Assembly: GCA_902593675.1 (NCBI GenBank)
Contig: CACJJI010000002.1
Coordinates: 62,001-126,000, forward strand
DNA from: an uncultured SAR86 cluster bacterium
Lineage (GTDB): Bacteria; Pseudomonadota; Gammaproteobacteria; Magnimaribacterales; D2472
DNA length: 64,000 nt
Direction: 5' to 3'
Part shown: positions 1 through 10,735 of the stretch, one piece after another
Numbering within the stretch: the first letter of the stretch is position 1
How the letters are laid out: every line of letters starts with the position of its first letter
Translations under genes and position numbers: made by a program
Notes under the pieces: model-generated
What the model was told of the DNA's origin: nothing
The model's input: the letters and a program-made list of their open reading frames with translations, nothing else
The model's database searches: none

Positions 1-237
1 TATACGCATTAATGATTCAGCCAGACACATAAGCGCGATTCCTTCTGAATTAGAGAGCCCATATTGCTCCATAAAAGCATCTAATTTTGTACGTTGATTT
101 TTATTGCTTCGACAGTATTGAATTATTGATTGAGTGTGCTGGATTATTTCTGGATCATCTAAAAAATATGATTCATCGATTAAGAACTTTGCTAAATCCT
201 GCTCGTCAGCAAACTTGCCATCACTGTTTAAAAACAT
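1..237 (-). CDS. putA: Bifunctional proline dehydrogenase/P5C dehydrogenase PutA, N-terminal fragment (runs off window start)
   Basis: Manual minus-strand translation MFLNSDGKFADEQDLAKFLIDESYF...LDAFMEQYGLSNSEGIALMCLAESLMRI; the xxYxLSxxEGxALMCLAExLxRI motif is typical of PutA. Missed by the ORF track because it is truncated. Confidence 0.85.
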   Translation of the reverse strand, partial: MFLNSDGKFADEQDLAKFLIDESYFLDDPEIIQHTQSIIQYCRSNKNQRTKLDAFMEQYGLSNSEGIALMCLAESLMRI

Positions 238-282
238 AGATTCATCTTATCTAGTTAAAGTTAATATTGGCAAGAAAAAAAA

Positions 283-483
283 TTACATGGATGCAAAGGG
301 GAAAAAGTTCCTTCTTCCTCCAAGCATTGAGACAAGTAACCATGCTAGAGAATTTGGAATCATCGAAGCAGTTAGATGAATAATCACTTCGTCCTGGCTT
401 GGATCCATGAACGTCATCAAAAGCATGAAACATGAAGCCAAAAAGCCTAACCAATGAACAAGAGACAATATTTTAAGCAACAT
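283..483 (-). CDS. Small hydrophobic hypothetical protein
   Basis: 66 aa ORF with two hydrophobic stretches in the gap upstream of putA; no family recognised. Confidence 0.4.
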   Translation of the reverse strand: MLLKILSLVHWLGFLASCFMLLMTFMDPSQDEVIIHLTASMIPNSLAWLLVSMLGGRRNFFPFASM

Positions 484-565
484 GAATTAATTTTAGAAAA
501 TTAATTAGATTTTTAAAATAGGATGATTGAGGGCATAAAAATTCAGAGTTGGAAAGGTAAAGCGC

Positions 566-808
566 TTAGGCAGATTGACGTTTTTTATTCTTATAGAATA
601 TAAGTTCCTGAATCCAATTACGCTTATTGGTTTCGTACATAATTGAGCTTTCCTCAGAAAGAATAATTCTACCGCCATCCATATCAACTCTAAGAGAATC
701 AGTTTTTATGACAGTGCCATCTCCTAAATGAACTTCTCCAATCATATTTCCAGCCGTATCTTCAGGATGAAGATCTGAAAAAATTTCAACCAATTCTTCT
801 TTTTTCAT
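566..808 (-). CDS. Hypothetical protein, 80 aa
   Basis: Intact ORF with ordinary soluble-protein composition; no family recognised. Confidence 0.6.
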   Translation of the reverse strand: MKKEELVEIFSDLHPEDTAGNMIGEVHLGDGTVIKTDSLRVDMDGGRIILSEESSIMYETNKRNWIQELIFYKNKKRQSA

Positions 809-889
809 ATTTTAACAACAGCCTCATCTGATAACGTTGTCAATTATATATAAAAAACAGATTTTATAAACAAAATTTTTATAAATATT

Positions 890-1978
890 TTAGGAAGCGA
901 CTTTCTGCCAGATAAAGAACTTTGTGGCAACAAAAAAACTAAGAAATGCCCAAAAAATGATGCCAAGAAAATTAAAGTTAATGGCAAACAATGCTCCGCC
1001 ATCATTGGAGATGCTTCGCATTGTTGAAGCAATAACACTTAATGGTAGACTGCTAGCAATAGGCTGAATTAATACAGGCAAATAGGAGATTGGGAAAAAA
1101 ATACCAGATAGGATTAACTGCGGAAAGGTAAATAACAACACCAATGGACGAATTGATTCTTGTGTTTTAGCAAGACTGCCTAGAAAGAAACCAACACACA
1201 AAAATATAAATGCGCCAAATAAAATAACGCCGTAAAGAGGCAAAAGCCCTCCAACTATATTAATTTTTAAGAGCCCTATTGCCAGGCCTAAAATCACTGA
1301 AAGCTGCATCATAATTATGAACATTCTTGCAAGGACAATTGAAATAATGAAATCTTTAGGTTGAATTGGAGTAACAAAAAGTCTTTTGAGAATGCCCCTT
1401 CTTCGATATTCAACAATGTTGAATCCGCTACCAGCAATACAAAGATTCATAAGCATGTAGGCCAAAATACCTGGCAACAAAAAATCAATATATCTTTGAG
1501 GTCTAGATTTTACATCTTCAAGCTGAAGAGAAAACATGGGTTGAATATCTCTTATCTCCCGCTCAATAGAAAGAAGCGTTGCCTCTAGAGAGTCTTTGAT
1601 TGCATCTACTTGCCTGACTTGAGATGCATCAAGCAACAATCTTAATTTTCCAGGATTAGGAAATTGATTAAATGAATCTGGGATAATAATAACTGCTGTC
1701 TGATCTGCGGCAATTAAGTCTTCTTTTAACTCTGACTCAGACCCTTCTTTCACAATAAAAGCTTTTTCTTGTTTCACTAAATCAATAAACCTCAATGAAA
1801 GCTCATCTTGAGACTGATTCACTAAACCTAATTTTGTAGGTCTAGGTTCGCCTCCAGAAAAAAGAAATATGCATGTAAAAATTAATGGAAAAAGCAAACT
1901 GAAGAAGAGCGACTGTCGATCTCTATAAAAAATCTTGATGAATATTGAAGCTAAATGAATTTGTGGTTTTGTCAGCAC
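890..1978 (-). CDS. ABC-2 type transporter permease
   Basis: N-terminal TM, large extracytoplasmic loop, C-terminal TM block with LPGILAYMLMNLCIAGSG; directly follows an ABC ATPase. Confidence 0.9.
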   Translation of the reverse strand: MLTKPQIHLASIFIKIFYRDRQSLFFSLLFPLIFTCIFLFSGGEPRPTKLGLVNQSQDELSLRFIDLVKQEKAFIVKEGSESELKEDLIAADQTAVIIIPDSFNQFPNPGKLRLLLDASQVRQVDAIKDSLEATLLSIEREIRDIQPMFSLQLEDVKSRPQRYIDFLLPGILAYMLMNLCIAGSGFNIVEYRRRGILKRLFVTPIQPKDFIISIVLARMFIIMMQLSVILGLAIGLLKINIVGGLLPLYGVILFGAFIFLCVGFFLGSLAKTQESIRPLVLLFTFPQLILSGIFFPISYLPVLIQPIASSLPLSVIASTMRSISNDGGALFAINFNFLGIIFWAFLSFFVATKFFIWQKVAS

Positions 1979-1981
1979 GTT

Positions 1982-2746
1982 TTAATCCCTCAGCCCATGT
2001 CCTGTTAGAGCCAAAAATACATCCTCAATATTTCCATGAATTGGAGTCTCATTTGGTTCAGGTGCATGATCTAAGATGAGTTGTTGCGGGGTATCTTGAG
2101 CAATAATTGAGCCTTTATCCATTATCGCAATTCTGTCACAAAGATATTCTGCTTCCTCCATATTATGAGTCGTAAGAACAATGGTCATGCCATCTAGATT
2201 AAGCTCTTTAGCTAAATTCCATAGGTTTCGTTTTGCCTGTGGATCAAGCCCAGTGGTTGGCTCATCAAGAAATAATATTTTTGGATTATTTACTAAAGCG
2301 CAAGCTATAGAAAATCTTTGTTTTTGACCTCCAGATAAGTCATCGGGCAAAGCTTGTATTTTATTCTCTAAATCAACCTTTGCTAGCATAGCTTTTGGAT
2401 CAATAGATACAGAGTAAAGATTGGCAAAAAGAATTAATAAATCAGATAGATTTAATCTATCGAAATATTCATTTGATTGAAGTTGAACGCCAATAATCTT
2501 TTTGACTGCGTAAGGATCATCCTTTACATCGATGCCGTCTATAAAAACCTCTCCGCTATCAATATTAGTTAACCCCTCCAGCATCTCAAGTGTTGTTGTT
2601 TTACCAGCTCCATTGGGTCCCAGTAAACCAAATATTTCTCCAGCATTAATACTAAGATTAATCTTGTTTACGGCAGCAAAAGTTTTTACTGAGTTTTCAG
2701 GGCTCGGATAATGCTTCTCAAGATTGTTTGCTTTAATAATTGTCAT
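1982..2746 (-). CDS. ABC transporter ATP-binding protein
   Basis: Walker A GPNGAGKTT, signature LSGGQKQR, Walker B ILFLDEPT. Confidence 0.95.
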   Translation of the reverse strand: MTIIKANNLEKHYPSPENSVKTFAAVNKINLSINAGEIFGLLGPNGAGKTTTLEMLEGLTNIDSGEVFIDGIDVKDDPYAVKKIIGVQLQSNEYFDRLNLSDLLILFANLYSVSIDPKAMLAKVDLENKIQALPDDLSGGQKQRFSIACALVNNPKILFLDEPTTGLDPQAKRNLWNLAKELNLDGMTIVLTTHNMEEAEYLCDRIAIMDKGSIIAQDTPQQLILDHAPEPNETPIHGNIEDVFLALTGHGLRD

Positions 2747-2810
2747 AATCTTTCTTAGATCAAATTTTGGGAAGGCGTTTGTTATCTGCTAAAAATAAGT
2801 TCTAAGTTTA

Positions 2811-4838
2811 TTATTTAATTAGAGAAATATCCTCCGGATAAAGGAGATCTTCGCCAATACTTTTCAGTAATGGCTGGAGATTTTTAGCGTAAGGTTTCCA
2901 TCGCCCCATACCCTTTTTATTGATTGGTTGTCGAACTTGCTCTGAGCTCGCGGTCCTTACAGATCTATCTGTTTCATAAAATGAAATGCACTCCTCTTCA
3001 AATGGTAATTCGAGATAATCAAGCATTCTTTTAACTTGCCCCTCAAGATCTTCAATAACATCTTCATTGTTAACTCTTAATATCTTATTTGGCAGAACTT
3101 GATCCCAGTGATTCATAAGCTCCACATAGCTCTTGTAATAGCTGCCCGCCTCTGCCAAACCATATGAAAACTCTTGGCCTTGAGCAAAGAGTTGCTTAAA
3201 CATGCTAAAGCAGCAATCTAAAGGATACCTTCTTGCATCAATAATTTTTGCATTTGGCATGATCAAATGAATTAATCCAATATGCCTAAAGTTGTTAGGC
3301 ATCTTATCGGTAAACATAGGGGCATCTTTCCTATGCATCCGAGTATCTTCAATAAATTTTTTACCAAACTCCTCTCTTTGATTAAGCGTTAATGACTTCA
3401 TGCTTTTAGGATAATTACCTAACTTGCCGTATATATCGTCACCTCTCAAACTTTGAGCGATCGATAAGATATTTGGGAGCTCCAAAGTCCCGTCAATCAT
3501 TGAATGAGAGGCTAAGATTTGCTCAATTAATGTTGAACCTGCTCGTGGAAGACCCAAAATAAATATGGGATCTTTTGTTGTATGTCCTCCACTGCCTAGA
3601 TCTTTAAAAAATGCTTCATCACAAACGTCTATCTGTGCTTGAAGTTCTGCATCCATTCTTTCAATGGAGTACTTACTTTGATCATTTTTAATTTTATTGC
3701 CTTGCTGCAAATGGAAAAAAGCTTCATCAAACTCGTTGATTACTTCACAGCCTTGAGCAAGAGCAAAATGAAAATATGCTTTATCTCTTAATGATAGATC
3801 CACTCTCTCAACTTGCTCCCTCATGCTATTCAATTCATCGGGAGTGAAAGAGTAAGTTTTTAAGTTTGCTAATGAAAAGAATGCCTCACCATGATCCGGC
3901 TTAATTTTATAGGCATTTTGATAGCTGTTAATTGCTTGATCTGTTTTACCAAGGGTTTTTTGTGCATGACCCTTTGATGTGTGGGTGCTGAAATTATATG
4001 GATTCTTGTTAAGGATGCTATCAAACATTGTAATTGCTTGTTCATGATCGCCATTTTGCATCATTTCACTAGCTTTTTGAGCCTGATAGACAGGATTATC
4101 TGGGTATTGATCACAAAGAATATTCACCTGCTCCATGGTTTTAGCAAATTTTTGTTTTTTTCTGAGAATTGCAGCGTATTGCATCCTAAGATCCCCATCA
4201 TTTGGCTTAAATTCAACTGCTTTTTCTAATAAAAATTCTGCATCATCAAAATACCCTAGCCGATTGGCAATTTCAGATAAAAGTGACATAGCATATGTAT
4301 GCGTAGGATTTTTTTTGAGAAAAGCTCTGCATTGCCTTTCAGCTAAACCTAATCTACCCTCATTGAGTATCTGATCTATATACAATAATGCTGGCGGGAG
4401 CGATTCAAGCTTTTTAATTTGCTGTTGGGCATGATCGGCAGCAGGTTGATTTTTATTTTTTATAAAATATTGATGCAGCATATTCCATGATGAGAGTAAT
4501 GCCGGATTAAGTTCACATGCTTGTCTATAATTAATGACAGCCTTTTCATCATTCCCCATATCTCTATTTATATGCCCAAGCTCTTGATAAGCGCGGCCCA
4601 TGTCAGGAGCATTTAATAATAAGTTTTCAATGTATTTTTGTGAGTCATCAAATTTTTTTAAATATCTAGATGACACAGACGCCAGATATAAAGCATCAAT
4701 GTTGTTAGGATGATCTTTAAGAATAATTTCAAAAAGTATGAGAGCATCTTCAAACCGATTTTCTTTTACAGCTTGCGTGGCCTCACTCAAGTCTACTGAT
4801 AAAGTTGGATCGTTAGTATTGGATTTATCTTCTTTCAT
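2811..4838 (-). CDS. TPR-repeat sulfotransferase family protein
   Basis: N-terminal tandem TPRs followed by a sulfotransferase domain with PAPS loop FILGLPRAGSTLIEQILASH. Confidence 0.9.
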   Translation of the reverse strand: MKEDKSNTNDPTLSVDLSEATQAVKENRFEDALILFEIILKDHPNNIDALYLASVSSRYLKKFDDSQKYIENLLLNAPDMGRAYQELGHINRDMGNDEKAVINYRQACELNPALLSSWNMLHQYFIKNKNQPAADHAQQQIKKLESLPPALLYIDQILNEGRLGLAERQCRAFLKKNPTHTYAMSLLSEIANRLGYFDDAEFLLEKAVEFKPNDGDLRMQYAAILRKKQKFAKTMEQVNILCDQYPDNPVYQAQKASEMMQNGDHEQAITMFDSILNKNPYNFSTHTSKGHAQKTLGKTDQAINSYQNAYKIKPDHGEAFFSLANLKTYSFTPDELNSMREQVERVDLSLRDKAYFHFALAQGCEVINEFDEAFFHLQQGNKIKNDQSKYSIERMDAELQAQIDVCDEAFFKDLGSGGHTTKDPIFILGLPRAGSTLIEQILASHSMIDGTLELPNILSIAQSLRGDDIYGKLGNYPKSMKSLTLNQREEFGKKFIEDTRMHRKDAPMFTDKMPNNFRHIGLIHLIMPNAKIIDARRYPLDCCFSMFKQLFAQGQEFSYGLAEAGSYYKSYVELMNHWDQVLPNKILRVNNEDVIEDLEGQVKRMLDYLELPFEEECISFYETDRSVRTASSEQVRQPINKKGMGRWKPYAKNLQPLLKSIGEDLLYPEDISLIK

Positions 4839-4885
4839 TTTTTATATAATTTTAACAAAGAAAAACGAGTTATATTCCGCGTGAA

Positions 4886-4912
4886 AATAAAAAGGGAGCA
4901 TTAGCTCCCTCT
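4886..4912 (-). terminator. Rho-independent terminator of the TonB receptor gene
   Basis: On the minus strand GGGAGCTAATGCTCCC followed by TTTTTATTTT. Confidence 0.8.
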
Positions 4913-4934
4913 TTACTTATATATAAAACTAAAA

Positions 4935-7541
4935 CTAGTTATTAAAAAATCTCTTGTATCTAATACCTACAGTAGTTGGTCGGATTATACCAACACGCTG
5001 TCTGTCAAAGACAAAGGTGTTACTAATTTCAGCTCTCTCATCAGTAATATTATCGATATAGGCTTCAGCTATCCAATCATCATTACTGATTCCGAAACGC
5101 ACGTTCATAAAGCTGTAGCTATCTTGAAGTGCTTTATTGGGAGCCATAATATCGGAGTAACTGTCATCTGACCACGTAAGTTGAGCCTGAAAATGTGCTG
5201 TATTTCCGGAAGCTACACCCCACTCTTTTCTGGCACTTAAATTACCCTGTATTCCAGGAGCAAATGCCAATTCTGATCCAACAACGACATCATTCGTAGG
5301 AACTAAGCTTTTAGTTATCTCTGAATCTAATATGGAAAAAGCACCAGACCATACCCAACCATCAAGGTCAGGAACATAAGTAAAGTCTCCTTCAACACCT
5401 GTAATTTCAGCATCTGCTGCATTATCAGAGAAGAATAAGTTAACTATGCTTGGGTCAAAAATAGTAGACTGAAGCCCACTTATGTCAACCATGAAGGCGC
5501 TACCATTGAATCTCAGTCGACCATCAGCAAGAAGAGCTTTCCAACCAAATTCAAAGTTTGTGACTTCATCGGAATCAATTGAAGGTTTAACTGAATAAGT
5601 GCCATCAGCATTTGTTCGTCCAGCTGGTCTGTTTAACAAGCCCGGTCTAAAACCTTCAGACCAAGTTAGATAGTACATGATGTCTTCAGAAGGATTCCAT
5701 GAATAAGTTATCTTACCAATTGTTCCATCACTCTTAGCTTTATCAGGGTAACCATTTGGATTTCCTGGAGCATATTGAGCCGAAAGATTAGACCCAAATT
5801 GCTGGGTATCAGGAGCACCGAATCCATTATAGAAAGAAGAGTTCGCACTTCCTTCAAAGTCAACTTCAATGTCATACCATCTGACACCAACAGTAAGCTC
5901 AGATGTTTCTGAGGTATCTATGCTAAGCTCACCAAAGACGCCTTGTTGCTTATCAGTTCTCTTAATATCATTAAAGAAAATTACCGGCTCGCTAAATGGA
6001 CCTGCCGAGAACCAACCTGGACTTGCATTATTAATAGATCCTGTTACAGATGTATCAGTTAAAGCATAGTTTGCAGCATAAGTAATATCATTATCAACAG
6101 AACTTGGGTATGTGAAGAGATTTAATTCCGTTAACTCTAGGTCACTAAAAAACACTCCAGCTGTAAGACTTGTAGTATCGTTAATTGGAGCATTAACTCG
6201 GAATTCATGAGTTGTAACCTCTGTGTTAGTTGTTGAATCAACCAATAAGTTTGGTGCACCACAAGTTCCAGTTGGAACATTGCCAGGTGCGAACTTAGTA
6301 TAAGTTACATAATAATCACAGATATAGTAAGGCAGATATTGACCAACAAATAAATAGTCGGTGTAATCAACATCTTGATCTGTTGTTCTGTCTGTATAAG
6401 CACCAGTATAAAGAACCTCAAGATCGCCAATTGAGCCTTTAAGAGTAAGGCTCATGTTATCAAACTCATCTTCAATAGTATCATTGGTATATCTTTGAAT
6501 TTCTAAGTCGCCCAATGTAGGATCAACAAAAAATACGCCGTCAGCATCAATAGTTTGATTAGCAACAGTTGCTAAAACATCCCAATTATCGTTAATTTCA
6601 TGAGCGATACTTGCTCTAAAGCCTGTGTAATCAACTGGATTAGCATCTTCTTCAACATGTGCAAGTGCACTTAAAAGCGTAGCACCTGAAAGGTCTGCTC
6701 CAGCTTGAAAACCAGCTCTAGACGATGATACAGGAAGACCGTTCTGTCTTACAGTTCCAGCTTTTCTAAATCGAGCAGATTGAGCAGCGGTTAATGTGCC
6801 ACCAACTTGATCTATGTAGCCACCTCTTCTATCGCTGTAGGCTACAAATCTTAGGGCTGTTGAATCGCCCATTGGAATATTAGAAACATATTCAAACTTG
6901 CTGCCAGTATCTCCTTCTGGCATTGTTCTAGCTTCAATTTCAAGACTGCTTGATGATTCTCCGATAACAGGTTTGTTTGTAATCATACGAACAACACCAG
7001 CTTGTGAGCTAGCACCGAATAACGTTCCTTGTGGTCCAGATAGAACCTCAACTCGACCAACGTCAGCAGCATAAACATCTAAGTTTCTTCCAGGCTGACC
7101 TAAGGGCTGCTCATCAAGATAAAAAGCAACGTTAGGTGTCAAACCAGCAACACCAGCAGTAGTTAGGTTGGGGGTGGTAGAAGCGAGACCTCTAATATAT
7201 ATAGTGCTTTGACCAGGACCCGATCCACCAGCAGTTACACCCGGTAATTGCATTAAATAGTCCTCAAAGACATTGATTCCTTTTTGCTCAAGCGATTCTT
7301 CTGTAAGAGCGTTAACTGAAAGAGGAACATCTTGAAGTCCCTCAGCCTTTTTCCTGGAGGTAACAACAACCTCTTCAATAGTTGCCTGAGATTGAGCAGA
7401 TATATATCCACTATAGGCAGAGGCATTAATAATTGCTAATGCAGAAATAGCAGAAACAATTTTGCCAAAGAATTTATCAAAGGCCTTTTTATTAAAGAGG
7501 TCTTTGAGGTTTTTTGCTTTACTTTTAATATTATTTATCAT
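4935..7541 (-). CDS. TonB-dependent receptor
   Basis: TonB box-like IEEVVVTSRKK, plug domain (VPLSVNALT...DYLMQLPGV...IRG, VEVLSGPQGTLFG), C-terminal barrel ending in RYKRFFNN. Start refined to the ATG after GGGGGGAA; the track start is upstream at a TTG. Confidence 0.95.
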   Translation of the reverse strand: MINNIKSKAKNLKDLFNKKAFDKFFGKIVSAISALAIINASAYSGYISAQSQATIEEVVVTSRKKAEGLQDVPLSVNALTEESLEQKGINVFEDYLMQLPGVTAGGSGPGQSTIYIRGLASTTPNLTTAGVAGLTPNVAFYLDEQPLGQPGRNLDVYAADVGRVEVLSGPQGTLFGASSQAGVVRMITNKPVIGESSSSLEIEARTMPEGDTGSKFEYVSNIPMGDSTALRFVAYSDRRGGYIDQVGGTLTAAQSARFRKAGTVRQNGLPVSSSRAGFQAGADLSGATLLSALAHVEEDANPVDYTGFRASIAHEINDNWDVLATVANQTIDADGVFFVDPTLGDLEIQRYTNDTIEDEFDNMSLTLKGSIGDLEVLYTGAYTDRTTDQDVDYTDYLFVGQYLPYYICDYYVTYTKFAPGNVPTGTCGAPNLLVDSTTNTEVTTHEFRVNAPINDTTSLTAGVFFSDLELTELNLFTYPSSVDNDITYAANYALTDTSVTGSINNASPGWFSAGPFSEPVIFFNDIKRTDKQQGVFGELSIDTSETSELTVGVRWYDIEVDFEGSANSSFYNGFGAPDTQQFGSNLSAQYAPGNPNGYPDKAKSDGTIGKITYSWNPSEDIMYYLTWSEGFRPGLLNRPAGRTNADGTYSVKPSIDSDEVTNFEFGWKALLADGRLRFNGSAFMVDISGLQSTIFDPSIVNLFFSDNAADAEITGVEGDFTYVPDLDGWVWSGAFSILDSEITKSLVPTNDVVVGSELAFAPGIQGNLSARKEWGVASGNTAHFQAQLTWSDDSYSDIMAPNKALQDSYSFMNVRFGISNDDWIAEAYIDNITDERAEISNTFVFDRQRVGIIRPTTVGIRYKRFFNN

Positions 7542-7768
7542 GGTTCCCCCCAAGGGATAAATTTTTATTTAGAGATGATTTGCAGACAGAAAGGCTCTAT
7601 AGAACCTACTTCCACTATGAATATTGCTTAAGCCTAAGCCCAAGTTTTTAAAAGACATGTTAAGACCATAACAAATGAATGTGGAAATTTTAAGTAAATA
7701 TGAAAAAAACATCATTTTATTTTAAAATATGGGTATTTTTTTAGCATTTTAAGTAGACTTAGCGCACG

Positions 7769-9253
7769 ATGTTTACAAAAATCGCTCCCAAGCGCTTCCT
7801 TTTCTCTATATTCTTAATAACTGCCTTCATTGGATTAACGCTTATGAATCTTAAGGAAGTTGATCAACTATTTGCTGAGATTCAAACTCAAATTTCTGAT
7901 AGCTTGGGATGGTTAATAATATTACTCACTAATGGCTTTTTAGTTTTTGTAATTTATTTAGCGTTTAGTAAACATAAAACGCTTATTCTAGGTGGGCCAG
8001 ATGCTAAGCCAGAGTTTTCACGAGTAAATTGGATAGCCATGCTTTTTAGCGCTGGCCTAGGTGTGGGATTATTATTTTATGGTGTAGCTGAACCTATCAT
8101 GCATCTTAGCTCTGATCTTATCCATAAAGAGGGTGCCTCTTTTTCAGATAAGGCTAATCTTTCTATGAACCTTGCATATTTGCATTGGGGATTTCATGGC
8201 TGGGCAATTTATGGTGTTGTTGGGTTATGTTTTGCATATTTTGCATACAATAATAAATTGCCCTTTCGCGTAAGTTCTTTCTTCTCAGGCCCTTTTACAA
8301 AAAATATTTGGGGAAGAGTGTCGCTGGATGTTATAGCCATTATTGCCACAATATTTGGGATAGCTACATCTTTGGGTCTTGGGGCAAATCAAATTAACTC
8401 TGGTCTGAGTTATATGGGTGTTATTGAAGGTAGCTTTATTAATACTGTTGGGATTGTCATCCTGATCACACTGATGGGGCTTGCAAGCGTTGTGTTAGGT
8501 TTAAAAGTTGGCATTAAAATTTTGTCTCAAATAAATATCGTTTTGTGTATTATTTTCCTCTCATTTATTTTTTTAAGTGGGCCGACAAGCTATATACTTG
8601 ATGGCCTTGTACAAAATTTAGGTTCGTATGTTCAAAAATTATTGAGCTTATCTACAAACACTCAAGGTTATTCAGACTCTTCTTGGCAAAATGCTTGGAC
8701 TCTCTATTATTATTCATGGTGGTTTGCCTGGTCTCCGTTTGTTGGATTGTTTATTGCGCGAATATCTTATGGCAGATCGATTCAGGAATTTTTAATTGGC
8801 GCTGTACTTGTTCCAACTTTTATTGTTTTTATTTGGATGGGTGTTTTTGGTAATGCTGCTATCTATCAAGAGTTCATAGAGCCCACATCTCTTAGCTCAG
8901 CAATAAACAATGATATAACCATCTCCTTGTTTATTTTCTTAGAGCAATTTCCTTTTTCGCAAGCCATCATGTGGTTAGCAATTATAATAATCTTAACTTT
9001 TTTTGTTACATCTTCTGATTCAGGAGCTTTGGTTACATCAATGTTAACTGCAGCAAAAAAAGAAAATTTTAAAGATGAGCCACCTATGATTTTGAGAATT
9101 ATATGGGCATTATCATTAGGTGTAATTTCGATCGTACTTTTAGCCGGAGGTGGCATAGGAGCGCTTCAAACATCAGTCATAGTTACAGGAGTTCCTTTTG
9201 CAATTTTGCTTTCTTTTGCGGCAAGAAGTCTCTTAAAAGATCTTAACAAATGA
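7769..9253 (+). CDS. BCCT family (betaine/carnitine/choline-type) transporter
   Basis: About 12 TM; motifs SAGLGVGLLFYGVAEP, LHWGFHGWAIY, YYYSWWFAWSPFVGLFIARIS. Confidence 0.95.
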   Translation: MFTKIAPKRFLFSIFLITAFIGLTLMNLKEVDQLFAEIQTQISDSLGWLIILLTNGFLVFVIYLAFSKHKTLILGGPDAKPEFSRVNWIAMLFSAGLGVGLLFYGVAEPIMHLSSDLIHKEGASFSDKANLSMNLAYLHWGFHGWAIYGVVGLCFAYFAYNNKLPFRVSSFFSGPFTKNIWGRVSLDVIAIIATIFGIATSLGLGANQINSGLSYMGVIEGSFINTVGIVILITLMGLASVVLGLKVGIKILSQINIVLCIIFLSFIFLSGPTSYILDGLVQNLGSYVQKLLSLSTNTQGYSDSSWQNAWTLYYYSWWFAWSPFVGLFIARISYGRSIQEFLIGAVLVPTFIVFIWMGVFGNAAIYQEFIEPTSLSSAINNDITISLFIFLEQFPFSQAIMWLAIIIILTFFVTSSDSGALVTSMLTAAKKENFKDEPPMILRIIWALSLGVISIVLLAGGGIGALQTSVIVTGVPFAILLSFAARSLLKDLNK

Positions 9254-9648
9254 CTTCTCTAGCCGAAGAAAATAAAGAGATTGCAATTAAGTTTTTTGAA
9301 GCCTTAAGCTCTGGGTCTGAGACCTACTTAGATTTTTATAATGATGATTCAATTATCTGGACCGCTGGTGATAATGCCATTGGTGGTACACGTAGTAAAA
9401 AAGAAATTATAGATTTTGCTCAAGGTATTCTTGCGGCATTCCCAACAGGAATTTCATTTAATATAACAGGCATAACTGCTGAAAATGAGAGAGTGGCTCT
9501 TGAGGTAAGCGGAAAGGCAATACATGCTTCGGGAGAAGCCTACAATAATAAATATCATTTTTTACTGAGAATTAAAAATGGAAAGATTATTGAACTGAAA
9601 GAATATATGGATACTCAATTAGCCGCAAAAATTCTTCTTGGCGAATAG
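9250..9648 (+). CDS. SnoaL-like/NTF2-fold protein
   Basis: 132 aa with NTF2/SnoaL pattern (IAIKFFEALSSG...DDSIIWTAG...KIIELKEYMDT); overlaps the BCCT stop by 4 nt. Confidence 0.75.
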   Translation: MTSLAEENKEIAIKFFEALSSGSETYLDFYNDDSIIWTAGDNAIGGTRSKKEIIDFAQGILAAFPTGISFNITGITAENERVALEVSGKAIHASGEAYNNKYHFLLRIKNGKIIELKEYMDTQLAAKILLGE

Positions 9649-9660
9649 AAATTATAAAAA

Positions 9661-9737
9661 TGGCGCGCCTGAAGAGATTCGAACTCCTGACCCACGGTTT
9701 AGAAAACCGTTGCTCTATCCAGCTGAGCTACAGGCGC
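9661..9737 (-). tRNA. tRNA-Arg (anticodon TCT)
   Basis: Reverse complement GCGCCTGTAGCTCAGCTGGATAGAGCAACGGTTTTCTAAACCG...GGTTCGAATC-like T arm...CCA folds as a cloverleaf; CCA encoded. Confidence 0.95.
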
Positions 9738-9739
9738 AC

Positions 9740-9816
9740 TGGTCGGGGTAGTAAGATTCGAACTTACGACCACTCGCTCCCAAAGCGAGTGCGCTACCAG
9801 ACTGCGCTATACCCCG
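9740..9816 (-). tRNA. tRNA-Pro (anticodon TGG)
   Basis: Reverse complement CGGGGTATAGCGCAGTCTGGTAGCGCACTCGCTTTGGGAGCGAG...TTCGAATCTTACTACCCCGACCA. Confidence 0.95.
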
Positions 9817-9894
9817 AGACGAGTGATCTTAAAGTTTTAAGGTTAAATAATCAATCTCCATTGCATAAAAATTTAATGATGGGAAAATAATTAT

Positions 9895-10734
9895 ATGCCA
9901 TCAAAAATCTTAGACGGAAAAGCTCTTGCTCAGTTAGCCGAAGAAGAGATAAAAGCGAGCGTATCTAACTTAAAGGAAAACGGAATCACGCCAACATTGG
10001 CAACCATTTTGGTGGGTGTAGATCCTGCATCAGCGACCTATGTAAAAATGAAACAAAATGCGTGTGCCAGACTTGGGATGGATTCCATAGCGGTTGAGCT
10101 TAGCAAAGAGACTTCAACAGAAGAGTTATTAGAAGTTATAGAAAAACTTAATCAAGATAGCAAGGTCCATGGCATCTTGTTACAACATCCCGTGCCTTCG
10201 CAAGTTAATGAGCGAAAATGTTTTGATGCAATTAATGTTGAGAAGGATGTCGATGGAGTTACCTGTATTGGCTTTGGTCAAATGACAATGGGGGAAGAAG
10301 CATTTGGTTCATGTACCCCCGCAGGAATAATGCGCATCCTTAAGCACTACGAAATAGAAATTTCTGGAAAAAATGCAGTAGTTATAGGAAGAAGTCCTAT
10401 TCTTGGAAAACCTATGGCTATGATGCTATTGAATGAAAATGCAACTGTAACCATTTGCCACTCAAGAACAGAAAATCTTCAAGAGCATATTCAAAATGCT
10501 GACATATTGATTGGAGCAGTTGGAGTTCCTCGTTTAATTCAGAAAAACTGGATTAAGGAAGGGGCTGTGGTGATAGATGCAGGCTATCACCCTGCAGAAA
10601 AATGTGGGGACATAGATCTTGAGGATATTGATTCCATTGCCTCTGCCCACACTCCAGTGCCTGGTGGAGTTGGTCCAATGACAATCAACACTCTAATTCT
10701 TAATACGTTGTTGGCTGCTCAAAAATTAATTTAA
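9895..10734 (+). CDS. folD: Methylenetetrahydrofolate dehydrogenase/cyclohydrolase
   Basis: Motifs [45 protein letters not shown]. Confidence 0.97.
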   Translation: MPSKILDGKALAQLAEEEIKASVSNLKENGITPTLATILVGVDPASATYVKMKQNACARLGMDSIAVELSKETSTEELLEVIEKLNQDSKVHGILLQHPVPSQVNERKCFDAINVEKDVDGVTCIGFGQMTMGEEAFGSCTPAGIMRILKHYEIEISGKNAVVIGRSPILGKPMAMMLLNENATVTICHSRTENLQEHIQNADILIGAVGVPRLIQKNWIKEGAVVIDAGYHPAEKCGDIDLEDIDSIASAHTPVPGGVGPMTINTLILNTLLAAQKLI

Positions 10735-10735
10735 T

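Noticed and set aside
9660-9890. 76 aa ORF MARLKRFELLTHGLENRCSIQLSYRRTGRGSKIRTYDHSL...
   Set aside because: Antisense translation of the tRNA-Arg and tRNA-Pro genes; a well-known kind of spurious annotation.
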